Numbered from the stretch's first letter, positions 1 to 10,037 are shown. The stretch is DNA of 64,000 bases from Campylobacterales bacterium (GCA_026390115.1 JAPLGO010000023.1:1-64000); one strand, 5' to 3'. Notes: generated by a model from the sequence alone, not told the origin. Translations and numbers: made by a program.

Positions 1-92
1 ACGCCTGGCTCCATTCCGAACCCAGAAGCTAAGCCTCTCATCGCTGATAATACTGCATCTTTCAGGTGTGGAAATGTAGGTCGCTGCCTAGT
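1..92 (+). rRNA. rrf: 5S ribosomal RNA, 3' part
   Basis: The first ~92 bases match the conserved 3' two thirds of bacterial 5S rRNA: the loop segment CCATTCCGAACCCAGAAG, the central GATAATACTGCAT and the terminal GGAAATGTAGGTCGCTGCC. The 5' end lies outside the window, so an rRNA operon probably precedes it. The exact 3' end is estimated. No clear terminator hairpin follows; bases 93-215 are AT-rich spacer before ung. Confidence 0.93.
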
Positions 93-215
93 TCTCAAAT
101 TTAATCCCTTCTCCTTCTTTTATCTATCAACTCTTTTATTAAATTTTATTGTGAATATAAGTTATATTTTTACTGTATTTTCTATATACTTTCTAAAACT
201 TTTATTAGGATAATT

Positions 216-878
216 ATGATCTTAAACAATGAGTGGAAATCTTTTTTAAATGATGAACTGCACAAAGATTATTACATAAAACTTCAAATATTTATAGATA
301 ATGAATATAAAACAAAAATAATTTTTCCAAAATATAATGAAATTTTTAGAGCTTTTAATTTACTTTCTCCAAAAAAAGTAAAAGTTATAATTGTAGGTCA
401 AGACCCGTACCATGGTCAAAATCAAGCGAATGGTTTAGCTTTTTCTGTATGTGACAAATGTAAAATCCCCCCATCATTACTTAATATTTTTAAAGAGCTA
501 CATGAAGATATTGGCTGTGATATTTCGGCATGCGGGAATCTTACTAAATGGGCTGATGAAGGTGTATTACTTATGAATACAGTATTAACTGTTATCGCTT
601 CTGAGCCAAACTCTCATAAAAATATGGGTTGGGAAATTTTTACTGATGCAGTGATTAAAAAACTCTCTCTTGAGTATGAAAATATTGTATTTATTCTATG
701 GGGGGCTCCGTCTCAGAAAAAGGCTCTGCTTATAGATGAGAGCAGACATCTCATTTTAAAAGCTCCTCATCCATCACCGCTCTCTTCTTACAGAGGATTC
801 TTTGGTTCAAAACCTTTTTCAAAAGCAAATAATTACCTCTTAGCATGTGGAAATAAAGAGATAGATTGGTGCCTTTAA
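216..878 (+). CDS. ung: uracil-DNA glycosylase (family 1)
   Basis: Excises uracil from DNA as the first step of base excision repair. The 220-residue length is normal for family-1 Ung. The water-activating motif GQDPYHG is at residues 61-67 with Asp63 as catalytic residue, and the DNA-intercalation motif HPSPLSSYRGFFG is near residue 185. The gene stands alone on this strand after the rRNA; its last bases overlap the end of the convergent nuclease gene by 4 nt. Confidence 0.97.
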   Translation: MILNNEWKSFLNDELHKDYYIKLQIFIDNEYKTKIIFPKYNEIFRAFNLLSPKKVKVIIVGQDPYHGQNQANGLAFSVCDKCKIPPSLLNIFKELHEDIGCDISACGNLTKWADEGVLLMNTVLTVIASEPNSHKNMGWEIFTDAVIKKLSLEYENIVFILWGAPSQKKALLIDESRHLILKAPHPSPLSSYRGFFGSKPFSKANNYLLACGNKEIDWCL

Positions 879-1882
879 TTGGTTACTACAAATTTTGCAA
901 CAACCGGCAGGTGGTCTGAAAACCCTTTTCCTTGATGTTTTATAGGTCTTTTAGTTGTCATTTGCCATCTATATATCTGATTGCCGTTAAAAAGATAGTT
1001 TGGTTTAAAAGAACCAATAGTTCTATTTTGATAGTAGAACCCCTTTTTACCCAAAAGTGATTGAGAAATTAGAATGTTGTCCATCGCTTCTTTTTGATTT
1101 TTAAAAATGTATGAGTATCTATTCTCTTCATCAGTATCATACCAGAGGTTGTAAAAACTACCCTCTTCGTACTTCGTTCTATCTGCTTTTTGAATTTGAT
1201 TTATACTTTTTAAAACATGGTTAATTCCAGTTTTTCCGTTTGTGTCGTTTAGTTTTCTTTTTCTTTCAAATTTTATATACTCTTCATAGTCAGAATTAAA
1301 ATCACCTAAAAGTATTATATTTTTGTCATAGCCAATCTCTTCTATTCTATTCCGAAGTGCTTTTGCTGAGACAATTCTTTGGCTTTCTGGACTTGATTTC
1401 GCTTTCCAGTGATTTGCGAATAAATATAATTCTCTGTTATTTATTAAGAATTTCGCTTCTAAAATATTTCTTTGTGATAGTGATGAAGTTACACTTAACT
1501 CTTTGGCGTAGACAAAGGGTATTTTGCTAAGAAGAGCAATCTTTGTTGTTGTGTTTTTTTTATCTATGATTTGATAATATTGATAGTAAAGACCGTTTCG
1601 CTGAAGAGTAAATTTTAAATCTTTTAGAGCTTGAAGTGACTCAATCTCTTCTATGGCAATAATGTCAGGATTTATATCTTTAATCACTTTTGAAATATTT
1701 TGCAATTTTATTTTATAATTTTTTTCATTCCACTCTGAAAAGGAGTTTGGCACATACTCATCATACTCATATCCGTCATTTTCTAAATCAAATAAATTTT
1801 CTACGTTGTAGGTAGCTACCGTCAAAATATTATCTCCATAAACAAAGCCAAAAAATAGGAGCAATAGAACTAAAATTTTCAC
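875..1882 (-). CDS. secreted endonuclease/exonuclease/phosphatase (EEP) family protein
   Basis: Probably a metal-dependent phosphodiesterase or nuclease of the DNase I/EEP fold (335 aa). An N-terminal hydrophobic stretch (residues 1-17, ending VYG) looks like a signal peptide, so it is probably periplasmic or secreted. Catalytic motifs are visible in order: NVENLF, the Glu of EEIES, NHWKAKS, GDFNSDY and the C-terminal SDHLPV. It starts at GTG, overlapping the stop of the upstream peptidase gene in a 4-nt GTGA junction, which implies translational coupling. Last gene of a four-gene leftward operon. The substrate is not evident. Confidence 0.85.
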   Translation of the reverse strand: MKILVLLLLFFGFVYGDNILTVATYNVENLFDLENDGYEYDEYVPNSFSEWNEKNYKIKLQNISKVIKDINPDIIAIEEIESLQALKDLKFTLQRNGLYYQYYQIIDKKNTTTKIALLSKIPFVYAKELSVTSSLSQRNILEAKFLINNRELYLFANHWKAKSSPESQRIVSAKALRNRIEEIGYDKNIILLGDFNSDYEEYIKFERKRKLNDTNGKTGINHVLKSINQIQKADRTKYEEGSFYNLWYDTDEENRYSYIFKNQKEAMDNILISQSLLGKKGFYYQNRTIGSFKPNYLFNGNQIYRWQMTTKRPIKHQGKGFSDHLPVVAKFVVTN

Positions 1883-3825
1883 AGATTAACTCCATTTAAT
1901 CTTAGTAAATTGTCAGGGTTTGGTTCCCTTTCTAAAAGCTCTTTAAATAAAAGTTCCATACTTTTTGAACCGCCGCTGCTTAGTACAATGTCCAGATATT
2001 TTTTAGCTGTTTTCGAGTCAAATATGCCTTCATCTACAATACTGAAAAAGGCATCTGCACTTAAAACCTCTGCCCACTTATAGCTGTAATATCCAGCTGC
2101 ATAGCCTCCGGCAAAAATGTGTGAGAATCCATTTTGAAATTTATTGTACGATGGCGGTTTTATTAGCGAAGTCTCCTCTCTAATGTTGTCCAGAAGAGCT
2201 TGAATCTCCTCCTCGCAATGTACCCTTGTATGCAACTCAAAGTCAAAGAGAGAAAATTCCAACTGTCGTAACATGCCCATAGCCGATAAAAAGTTTTTGC
2301 TTCTGACAAGTTTATTTATCATCTCATCCGAGATTATCTCTTTGGTTTTGTAGTGGCTTGCAAAAAGTTTTAAAACAGCAGGCTCATACGCAAAGTTCTC
2401 CAGTAGTTGAGACGGAAACTCTACCGCGTCCCACTCCACGCCGTGTACTCCGCTCACTCCGCTCTCGTTTACTCTGCTCAAAAGATGGTGAATCGTATGC
2501 CCCATCTCATGAAAAAGGGTTACAACATCATCATGTCTGAGCAGCGATGGAGCAGTTTTTGAAGAACTTGGGAAGTTACAGACAATAAAGGCAGAAGCTA
2601 ATTGTTCATTTCCTTTTTCATCAACGCAGTGCGCCTGCCAGTTGTGCATCCATGCTCCACCCTGTTTATTCTTTCGAGTTTCTAAGTCCAAATAGAGTCT
2701 TGCTTTTAATTTGTCATTTATATACAAATCGTAGCTGCTTGCTTTTTCGTCCCAGAGAGTCGCATCAACTTTAGTAAATTTTATTCCAAAGAGTCTATTG
2801 AGAAACTCGAACATTCCGTTAACAACGCTCTTTTGCTCAAAATAGGGACGGTAAATTTCTTCATCGAAATCATACTGCTCTCTTTTTAAAAGCTCACTAT
2901 AATAAGCCACATCATAACTCTCTAGCGGCTCTTTTGACATCTTCTGAAGAGTCTTTAACTCTTCATGTGCCTGTTTTTTAGATTTCTCTACAAGTGTTTT
3001 TAAAAACTTTAATACACTCTGCTCATCCTGTGCCATCTTGCTCGCGAGTGAGTATGCAGAGTAATTCTCGAATCCTAAAAGACAGCTCATCTCATGTTTG
3101 AGTGATAAAAGCTCATCAATTATTTTCGCATTTTGCGGCGCTCTTGTTACATAGGCACGGTAGAGCTCCTCTCTTATCTTTCTGTTCTTTCCGTAAGTCA
3201 TGTAGGCGATGTAGGAGGGCATTTGAAGTGTAAATCTGTACTTTATAACTCCGTTCACCTCGAATTTTGCACTCTCTATCTCACTTTCCGGCAAGCCCTC
3301 TATATCTTTTTCATTGTCTATAATATACTCATAGGCATTAGTTGCATCGAGTAGATTCTGCGAAAAATTATTTGTCAGTTCGCTCTTTCTTATCTGTATT
3401 TCTTGAAGTCTCTCTTTTGTTTTGTCATCCAAATGAGCACCGCTTAACTCAAAATTGAGAATATTCAGCTCTAAAACTCTCTTCTGTTCATCATTTAAAG
3501 ATTCTTTTTCTTGTATCTCTCTATAAGCGCTGTAAATATCTATATTTTGAGATAGTTTTGTAGAATATTCTGTGATAATCGGTAGAGATTCAGTATAAAC
3601 TCTCTGTGTCTCCTCTGAGTTGTTTACAGAGTTTATATGCGTGAGCGGAGTGAAAAACTGGTTAAGATACTCATCCATCATCTCTAAAGGCTTTACAAAA
3701 TTTGCATAGCTCTTCTCTTGTATCTCTAAAAGTTCATTTGTTTTTTTTGTGTTGTTCTCTAACTTTTGAGACAACTCTCCAATAAAACTTGCTAGGTCTA
3801 TTTTAAATTCTAAAAATTTTGGCAT
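1879..3825 (-). CDS. M3-family zinc oligopeptidase (oligopeptidase A-like)
   Basis: Cytoplasmic zinc metallopeptidase that degrades short peptides. The 648-residue length and the HEMGH zinc site (around residue 437, followed by a downstream helix with the third ligand) place it in family M3, closest to oligopeptidase A/PrlC or dipeptidyl carboxypeptidase; the substrate range cannot be decided. There is no signal peptide. It lies 24 nt after the serine protease gene and is coupled to the downstream EEP gene, so two peptidases share one operon. Confidence 0.93.
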   Translation of the reverse strand: MPKFLEFKIDLASFIGELSQKLENNTKKTNELLEIQEKSYANFVKPLEMMDEYLNQFFTPLTHINSVNNSEETQRVYTESLPIITEYSTKLSQNIDIYSAYREIQEKESLNDEQKRVLELNILNFELSGAHLDDKTKERLQEIQIRKSELTNNFSQNLLDATNAYEYIIDNEKDIEGLPESEIESAKFEVNGVIKYRFTLQMPSYIAYMTYGKNRKIREELYRAYVTRAPQNAKIIDELLSLKHEMSCLLGFENYSAYSLASKMAQDEQSVLKFLKTLVEKSKKQAHEELKTLQKMSKEPLESYDVAYYSELLKREQYDFDEEIYRPYFEQKSVVNGMFEFLNRLFGIKFTKVDATLWDEKASSYDLYINDKLKARLYLDLETRKNKQGGAWMHNWQAHCVDEKGNEQLASAFIVCNFPSSSKTAPSLLRHDDVVTLFHEMGHTIHHLLSRVNESGVSGVHGVEWDAVEFPSQLLENFAYEPAVLKLFASHYKTKEIISDEMINKLVRSKNFLSAMGMLRQLEFSLFDFELHTRVHCEEEIQALLDNIREETSLIKPPSYNKFQNGFSHIFAGGYAAGYYSYKWAEVLSADAFFSIVDEGIFDSKTAKKYLDIVLSSGGSKSMELLFKELLEREPNPDNLLRLNGVNL

Positions 3826-3849
3826 ATGGAATGTTCCTTGTATTATTTT

Positions 3850-4938
3850 TTAATCTTCTTCGTCTCGTTTGAGCTTGATTGCTCCAAATTTTTCTATAAG
3901 AATATCATCATATTTATCTGAAAATTCAAAGAGCCTCTGAAATGCAATTTTACCCTCTTTAAGCGTGAGAGAAGAGTCGACAATCAGATGAGAGAGGTAA
4001 ATGGCATTCTCATTTATAGAAAATTGCAGATAGGAGAGTTTGCTGTTTTCATTAAGCATGTAGTCATAAAGTTTGTCTATCTCTTTTGTGGGAATTCCAC
4101 AAAGTTTTGAGTCGCCGATGATTACGCCGTTTTCATAGTAGTTTATCTCAATTCTGGCACTTCCATGTTCTACTCTCCATGCGGATTGGCTTCTTCTGGC
4201 GAGGGTTACATTGATGTTTAATGCGTCTAAAATCTCTTCTAAAAGTTTTGTTGCTCCGCTTGGTTTGTACCCTTTTCTTCGCAGCTTTGCAACTTCAAGT
4301 TTGATTCCGCATGCAGGACAATAGTCGTTAAAAATATCCTCTTCGTTGATTAAATTCTTACATGAAGTACACTTTATAATATTTTCTCTGTTTAGTTTTT
4401 TGAAGTTTTCCAGTGCTTCTTGAACATAAAAATAGGGAACGGCAAAGCCTAAATTATTTGCATTTTGAATTATAAATGTGTTCACCCCGACAACATTTCC
4501 TTCTATATTGAGAAGTGGACCGCCACTGTTTCCAGGGTTTATAGCGGCATCTAGTTGTATATACTCCAAATCGCCCTGTAGTCTTGAAGCCTTTGAGATG
4601 ATTCCCTCTGTCGCTGTGTAGTTCAGTCCGTATGGATGCCCGATTGCAATGGCTACATCCCCATCTTCTACGGTTTTTGTCGAGAGGGTGAGGCTATTTT
4701 TTGGCAGATGAAAATCAAGTTTTATAAATGCCAAATCATAATAGGCATCATCATATACAACTTTTGCAATTGCTCTTTTGATTTTTTTGGCGCTTATTAC
4801 GACCTCTCTCAGTCCTCCTACAACATGAGAGTTTGTAATGATTAAATCACCGATAATAAAGCCGGAGCCTGTTCCGTAGGGCGTCATTATCTGTATTATG
4901 TTCTCTATATAGGTTTCCAAAATGAGTTGCGTATTCAT
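3850..4938 (-). CDS. trypsin-like serine protease with zinc ribbon and a C-terminal alpha/beta domain
   Basis: A DegP/HtrA-type (S1C) protease domain fills about residues 10-180 with the triad His38 (NSHVVGG), Asp68 (YYDLAFIK) and Ser138 (GNSGGPLL). There is no signal peptide or membrane segment and no PDZ domain, so it should act in the cytoplasm, unlike classical HtrA. A CxxC...CxxC zinc ribbon follows at about residues 190-212, then an acidic alpha/beta region of about 130 residues that resembles YbjN or secretion-chaperone folds (weak inference). It abuts the upstream hypothetical gene, with a GAGGAG ribosome site before its ATG. Confidence 0.82.
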   Translation of the reverse strand: MNTQLILETYIENIIQIMTPYGTGSGFIIGDLIITNSHVVGGLREVVISAKKIKRAIAKVVYDDAYYDLAFIKLDFHLPKNSLTLSTKTVEDGDVAIAIGHPYGLNYTATEGIISKASRLQGDLEYIQLDAAINPGNSGGPLLNIEGNVVGVNTFIIQNANNLGFAVPYFYVQEALENFKKLNRENIIKCTSCKNLINEEDIFNDYCPACGIKLEVAKLRRKGYKPSGATKLLEEILDALNINVTLARRSQSAWRVEHGSARIEINYYENGVIIGDSKLCGIPTKEIDKLYDYMLNENSKLSYLQFSINENAIYLSHLIVDSSLTLKEGKIAFQRLFEFSDKYDDILIEKFGAIKLKRDEED

Positions 4939-6252
4939 CTATATCTCCTCAAAATTGAGATCTTGAAGTTGCAGATAAAAGCTGTTGCTGAATTCATTTA
5001 AAGTTGAGTAGTTTAGTTTATCTCCAAAAGGCTCAAGCAGTTTAAATCTATCCTCAAAAGGCTCAATAATCTCTTCAATTTTTGCTATGATTATTTTTTT
5101 TGAAAATGAGTTTGTCTTTTCTTGATAGAGAGCAGAGTAGCCAAGTGCTGTAAAAAAATCAGGATTTTGAATCTCTACAAGGGTATGTAGAAGTGCTTTT
5201 GTGACGGGATGCAGACCATAGTTGTATAAAATATGAAAGGCGATGTAACTGTAAAGCGTGGGAATTATCTGATGGTAACGGTTGTTTTTGTACCATCTTA
5301 TTTTTGAGAGCGAATCGCTAATAAAGACGCTAATCTCTTCGTTTGAGGTTCTATCGCTTGGATTAAATGTGTATTTTGCATCATAAAAGTTGGCTTTGAA
5401 TTCCTTAAAACCCATCTCTTTAAGTACATCAAGATACTCTTTTAACTCCTCGTTTTTGGCCTCTATCGTTGAATTCTCATCGCTAGAATATTCTTGAATT
5501 TTTCTGCTCATTTTGTGATAAATTTCATATTTTGGAGTCAGAAGATAATCTATTTTAAAATAAAGATACAAAAATGAGAAAGCCTGCATGCCCGCATTGT
5601 CATTTGGTGGAAATGTAGCGATTTTTTCTGTAACTTCATCTATCCATTTTTGCAAAAATGCATACTTTATCTTTAACTCCTCTTCGTCTAAGGGGCTGAG
5701 ATGTGTTATATCTTCGATGAGTGTACCTGTAAATTCACATTTTGCATACTCTTTGTCAAAGTCTGCGTTTAGAGCCAGTTCACGAAGAGGAAAAAAAACT
5801 TTTTGAGGACTCATAGTACTATTGTCATGGGAGAGTTTTAGCTTTAAAAACTCACTGTCGCTAAAATAGTTTACATAAGTGAACTGATAATTTCTTTCTA
5901 AAATATATCTCTTCAGCGCCACGCTGGCACCACTTTTTTTTGTAAGAATCGACTCGGCATAGAGATGTTCATTTGTTATGTAGCCTCTTATTTTTGCACA
6001 GCCTTGAAAAATTTCAAAGTGAAGTTTTTCATCCTCTTTTTTTGTTGTTACATTTTGGTTTGAGACGCCGTTCGTGAAGTTTTCAAGAGATTTAAAGAAG
6101 TACTCATATGCAGCTAATATCTCTTTTTTTTCAAAAGCCTCATAGGATTTGTTGAAAAAATCCTCTTCCTTTGGAGAGAGATTTGCATTTATTCCTCTTC
6201 CAAATTGGTGTTTTTTTTCTATTTTTGTTTCAAAAAAGTTAAACCAGCGCAT
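4939..6252 (-). CDS. hypothetical protein, first gene of the protease operon
   Basis: 437 residues that I do not recognise. It looks soluble: there is no signal peptide or clear membrane span, and the sequence is rich in Glu, Lys and aromatic residues, suggesting helical repeats. Its stop codon directly abuts the start of the serine protease gene with no intervening base, so the two are probably co-translated and may act together; this is inference from context only. The start ATG at 6252 follows a short AT-rich intergenic region shared with the divergent response regulator gene. Confidence 0.7.
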   Translation of the reverse strand: MRWFNFFETKIEKKHQFGRGINANLSPKEEDFFNKSYEAFEKKEILAAYEYFFKSLENFTNGVSNQNVTTKKEDEKLHFEIFQGCAKIRGYITNEHLYAESILTKKSGASVALKRYILERNYQFTYVNYFSDSEFLKLKLSHDNSTMSPQKVFFPLRELALNADFDKEYAKCEFTGTLIEDITHLSPLDEEELKIKYAFLQKWIDEVTEKIATFPPNDNAGMQAFSFLYLYFKIDYLLTPKYEIYHKMSRKIQEYSSDENSTIEAKNEELKEYLDVLKEMGFKEFKANFYDAKYTFNPSDRTSNEEISVFISDSLSKIRWYKNNRYHQIIPTLYSYIAFHILYNYGLHPVTKALLHTLVEIQNPDFFTALGYSALYQEKTNSFSKKIIIAKIEEIIEPFEDRFKLLEPFGDKLNYSTLNEFSNSFYLQLQDLNFEEI

Positions 6253-6396
6253 TTACTCACTTTGTAGATAAATTAATTTGTGATTATAATGAAACTGCCC
6301 TTAGAAAATCTAATCTCTTTTGGAGGTACAATATCTTACATTTTTTATTCAATAATTATTTTGCATTTTTTATAAGTAAACTAAATATTATAGATG

Positions 6397-6402
6397 TATA
6401 AT
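6397..6402 (+). promoter_or_regulatory. probable sigma70 -10 box for the two-component pair
   Basis: A perfect TATAAT lies 35 bases before the ATG of the response regulator. No clear -35 box is seen, which is usual in Campylobacterota. Confidence 0.45.
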
Positions 6403-6436
6403 AATACAAATTTAAGCAAAATAGTGATTATTAAAC

Positions 6437-8002
6437 ATGAAACAAATAATTGAAGATATAAAACAGTTTTCTGGCAATATGAGTTTATTATATGTGGAAG
6501 ATAATGCCGGATTGCGGGAAAATGTAGAAAAATTATTGAGTAGGGTTTTTAACAATGTAATTACTGCTGAAGATGGAGAAGACGGATATAACGCTTTTGT
6601 TAAGTTTAAACCAAATATTTTAATCACTGATCTTAATATGCCAAAAATGAATGGCTCCGATATGATAAAAAAAATAAAAGCCAAGGAGCCAGAGTGTAAA
6701 ATAATTATACTATCAGCTTATGATGAAAAAGAGCATCTTCATAATGCAATTAATTTAGGAGTATTTCGTTATTTATCGAAACCTGCAAAAGTTCCGGAAC
6801 TTGTTCAGGCTATTTATGATTCGGTTATAGATATACATAAAGAAGAAAATCGTCGTCTTTTTTTAAGTCAAATACAAACAATTTTTAATTATCAGAATAA
6901 CATAGTTGTAATGATGTATGAAGGAAAATTTATACTTTCAAATAAACGCTTGTTAGAATTTTTCAATGTGGATGATTTAGAAAGTTTTGTGAAAGAAAAT
7001 AGTGATATTGATGGATTGCTGCTTGAGCATAAAGATTTTTTATACACGACTACTGAATCGAAATGGTATGAAACAGCTGCTGCTAATTCAGGAAAGCTTT
7101 TTCATACAAAAATAAAAAATTATAAAGGTGAAATGCGTCATCTTATCTTAAAATCACGGGATGTTCCGGAAAAAAATGGGCATTGCATCTTGTCTTTTGA
7201 TGATGTTACAGAGTTGAATCTAATGACTCTTTTTGATAGTGACACAACCAATAGTGATGCTACAAGACAAGATAAAGAAGCTATTATAACTTTTATGAAA
7301 ATCATAAAAGACAATTCGGCTGAAGTAAAAATACATAATTTTTATAAAGGACTCACTATTGTAAATTCTGCCGTAATTTCTGAAATTACGAATGATGAGG
7401 TAACTTTAAAAACATCCTATCCACAATTAAAAATTATTAAGTTAAGTGAGGTTATGACTGTCAGTTCTGAAATATTTCCAAAGAGTGTTTTTTGTAAATC
7501 TATTAAATCTATAGATTTAGATAACCAGACTATCGTGATTAATCAGATGAGTTTTGCTCCAAGAAGCGCTGTAGACAGAAAGTTCATTCGTTTAGAACCT
7601 GAAGAAAAACATGGATGCACTCTTTTTTATAAGGAAATTAAATTTGCTGGTGATGTTAAAATTATTGATATATCTGAAGTTTCGGTAAAACTTGAAATTT
7701 ATGCTCTTCCTCCAGGCATGAGAGAAAATGATATAGTAAAAATTTCTATCAACTTAACACTCCATTCTAGATTAATATCAATCGTTACAGATGCAACTAT
7801 TTATAGAATTGATGAAAATTTGCATAGTTACTATGTGATAATGCTTTTTACATTAGATATAAATAATACGCATGTTATAAAAGAGTATTTAGCAAGTCGT
7901 CAGATGGCACTCATTCGAGAATTTAAAAAGATGGATAGTGTTATGGCTCCGGTCAGTGAAGTTAAAAAAGTGGGAACTACGTGCAACATGTATCATATAT
8001 AA
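6437..8002 (+). CDS. response regulator with PAS-like middle and PilZ-like C-terminus
   Basis: 521 residues. The receiver domain (about 15-135) is intact: acidic pair Glu21-Asp22, phosphoacceptor Asp65 (ITDLNMPKMNG) and Lys in LSKPAK. Residues about 140-260 look like a PAS-type sensor. The C-terminal part has a RxxxR (RKFIR) and a DxSxxS element, resembling the two c-di-GMP-binding motifs of PilZ with the final Gly changed; c-di-GMP binding is therefore uncertain. The 3' end overlaps the histidine kinase gene by 22 nt, so they probably form a cognate pair. The output is unknown. Confidence 0.8.
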   Translation: MKQIIEDIKQFSGNMSLLYVEDNAGLRENVEKLLSRVFNNVITAEDGEDGYNAFVKFKPNILITDLNMPKMNGSDMIKKIKAKEPECKIIILSAYDEKEHLHNAINLGVFRYLSKPAKVPELVQAIYDSVIDIHKEENRRLFLSQIQTIFNYQNNIVVMMYEGKFILSNKRLLEFFNVDDLESFVKENSDIDGLLLEHKDFLYTTTESKWYETAAANSGKLFHTKIKNYKGEMRHLILKSRDVPEKNGHCILSFDDVTELNLMTLFDSDTTNSDATRQDKEAIITFMKIIKDNSAEVKIHNFYKGLTIVNSAVISEITNDEVTLKTSYPQLKIIKLSEVMTVSSEIFPKSVFCKSIKSIDLDNQTIVINQMSFAPRSAVDRKFIRLEPEEKHGCTLFYKEIKFAGDVKIIDISEVSVKLEIYALPPGMRENDIVKISINLTLHSRLISIVTDATIYRIDENLHSYYVIMLFTLDINNTHVIKEYLASRQMALIREFKKMDSVMAPVSEVKKVGTTCNMYHI

Positions 8003-9999
8003 AACAAATAGAGACAAAAATTGATTCTATTTCAATAGGTATAAAACTCGCTGTCGGATTTGCCCTTGTTACTATTTTAACATTTGGTATAGCTCTTTAT
8101 AGTTTATTAGAGTTAAAAAAAGAAGTATCTTTAATTGAACAAATGTATTATCATCCGTATGCTGTGAGTAATGCTATTAAGAGTATTCATGAAGATAATC
8201 AATTTATTGATACACTTGCTCTATCTATGATTATTTATAAGGAAAGTATAGATAAAGAGAGAATCATAAAAAAGATAAAAAAATTTGATAGTAAAATTAA
8301 CGAAAATTTTGAAATTATTTTTAATCAATATTTAGGTCCCAAACAAAATATTGAAGAGTTATATCAAAGTTATAAGTCTTTATCTTTAAAAAGAACAGAA
8401 TTCATTACTATGATTAATGAAGACAGATATGAAGATGCTCAGGAATTGATGAAGCAATTAATGAATTTGTATACGGGGGATATAGATAAAAAGCTGCAAG
8501 TCATAGGTACTTTTGCAAATAATAAGGCTAACAAATTTTTTAAAACAGCACAAATAGCAGAAGAGAATACCATTTTTTATATCATATTTGCTATTTTAAT
8601 CTCCATCGGTCTTAGTTTAATTATTACGGTAACTACAATAAGAGGTATTATGGTGCCAATTCGTCAGCTTATTGGATTGACACAAGAGATAAATGATGGA
8701 AAAGTTATTTTACCTAACAATACTATCATGCAAAAAATAGCACGAAGAGAAGATGAAATTGGCTTGCTTTTTAATTCGTTTACCAGATTGATGGAGCACC
8801 TATTGCTTCCGTATGAAAATATTACTCAAAATGATCGTCCTTTAGTAGATAAAACGGATGAAATTAAACAGCTTCTAGACTCTTTTGACAAATATATAAT
8901 CGCTTCAAAAACAGATGTGAACGGTAATATCACCTATATCAGTCAAGCTTTTCAAGATGCTTCTGGGTACTCGAGAAAAGAATTAATTGGCAGCCCACAC
9001 AATATAGTTCGTCACCAAGATATGGCAAAAGAGATATTTAGCGACATGTGGAAAACAATTAAAAGTGGAAATACTTGGATAGGAGAGATAAAAAACAGAA
9101 CTAAAGATGGGAATTTTTACTGGATAAAAACTATTATTTCTCCAGATAGAGAAAGGAGTGGTAAGATAGTCGGGTATAAAGGAATATGTGAAAATATTAC
9201 ATCTGCCAAAGCGTATGAAAATCTTTCTAAAACACTTAAAAATCGTGTGTCGCAGGAGATAATTAAAAATAATGAGAAAACTGCATATATGCTTCAGCAA
9301 TCTCGCTTCGCACAGATGGGAGAGATGATTAGTATGATAGCACATCAATGGCGTCAACCTTTAGCTTCTATATCGGCTGTCTCAGGAACACTTTTCCTCG
9401 ATGCAATAACGGATAATTATAATAAAGATTTTTTTGAAGAGCGTTTAAATGCTATTTCTGAATTATCAGAACATCTCTCAGAAACGATTGATGATTTTCG
9501 TGATTTTTTTAAAAAAGATAAAAAAATAGAAAAAGCAAATGTGAGAGATATTGTAAATTCTTGTTTACAGATTATTGATTCGTCGCTGAAAAATAAGAAT
9601 ATCAATATTATTATAAATATTAATGAAAACTTTTTTATAGAGAGTTACCTGAATGAGTTAAAGCAAGTTATGTTAAACATATTTAAAAATGCTGAAGATG
9701 CATTGATGGAAAAGAGTAATGAAGAAGCTTGTATATGGCTTAGCGGATATCAAAAAGAATCAAATGTATATATAGTTATTGAAGATAATGCAGGGGGAGT
9801 ACCGGAAAATATAATATCTAAAATTTTTGATCCTTACTTTACTACAAAAACGAAAAAAGATGGAACGGGATTAGGCTTATATATGTCGAAAATTATTATT
9901 GAAGAGCATTGCGGAGGAATTTTAACTTTGAATAATACAAAGGAAGGTGCGTGTTTTACTATAACATTACCTATAAAACATGAAGAAATTGTATTATAA
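7981..9999 (+). CDS. membrane sensor histidine kinase (HAMP-PAS-HisKA-HATPase)
   Basis: 672 residues, starting at GTG inside the upstream gene. Transmembrane segments at about 20-40 and 195-215 flank a periplasmic helical region (4-helix-bundle type), followed by a HAMP segment. A PAS domain at about 300-410 carries the Aer/CetB-like signature PHNIVRHQDM and a WxGxxKNR stretch, so it may bind FAD and sense redox (inference). The kinase core has the phospho-His in MIAHQWRQPLAS, an N-box NIFKNAEDAL, a DNAGGV G1 box and GTGLGLYMSK. It probably phosphorylates the receiver protein encoded just upstream. Confidence 0.92.
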   Translation: MQHVSYIKQIETKIDSISIGIKLAVGFALVTILTFGIALYSLLELKKEVSLIEQMYYHPYAVSNAIKSIHEDNQFIDTLALSMIIYKESIDKERIIKKIKKFDSKINENFEIIFNQYLGPKQNIEELYQSYKSLSLKRTEFITMINEDRYEDAQELMKQLMNLYTGDIDKKLQVIGTFANNKANKFFKTAQIAEENTIFYIIFAILISIGLSLIITVTTIRGIMVPIRQLIGLTQEINDGKVILPNNTIMQKIARREDEIGLLFNSFTRLMEHLLLPYENITQNDRPLVDKTDEIKQLLDSFDKYIIASKTDVNGNITYISQAFQDASGYSRKELIGSPHNIVRHQDMAKEIFSDMWKTIKSGNTWIGEIKNRTKDGNFYWIKTIISPDRERSGKIVGYKGICENITSAKAYENLSKTLKNRVSQEIIKNNEKTAYMLQQSRFAQMGEMISMIAHQWRQPLASISAVSGTLFLDAITDNYNKDFFEERLNAISELSEHLSETIDDFRDFFKKDKKIEKANVRDIVNSCLQIIDSSLKNKNINIIININENFFIESYLNELKQVMLNIFKNAEDALMEKSNEEACIWLSGYQKESNVYIVIEDNAGGVPENIISKIFDPYFTTKTKKDGTGLGLYMSKIIIEEHCGGILTLNNTKEGACFTITLPIKHEEIVL

Positions 10000-10031
10000 G
10001 TAATCAAATAGAAAATCTAATCTGTTTTAGA

Positions 10032-10037
10032 TATACT
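10032..10037 (+). promoter_or_regulatory. probable -10 box for ycaO-like gene
   Basis: TATACT 27 bases before the ATG at 10065, in the short gap after the histidine kinase gene. Confidence 0.35.
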
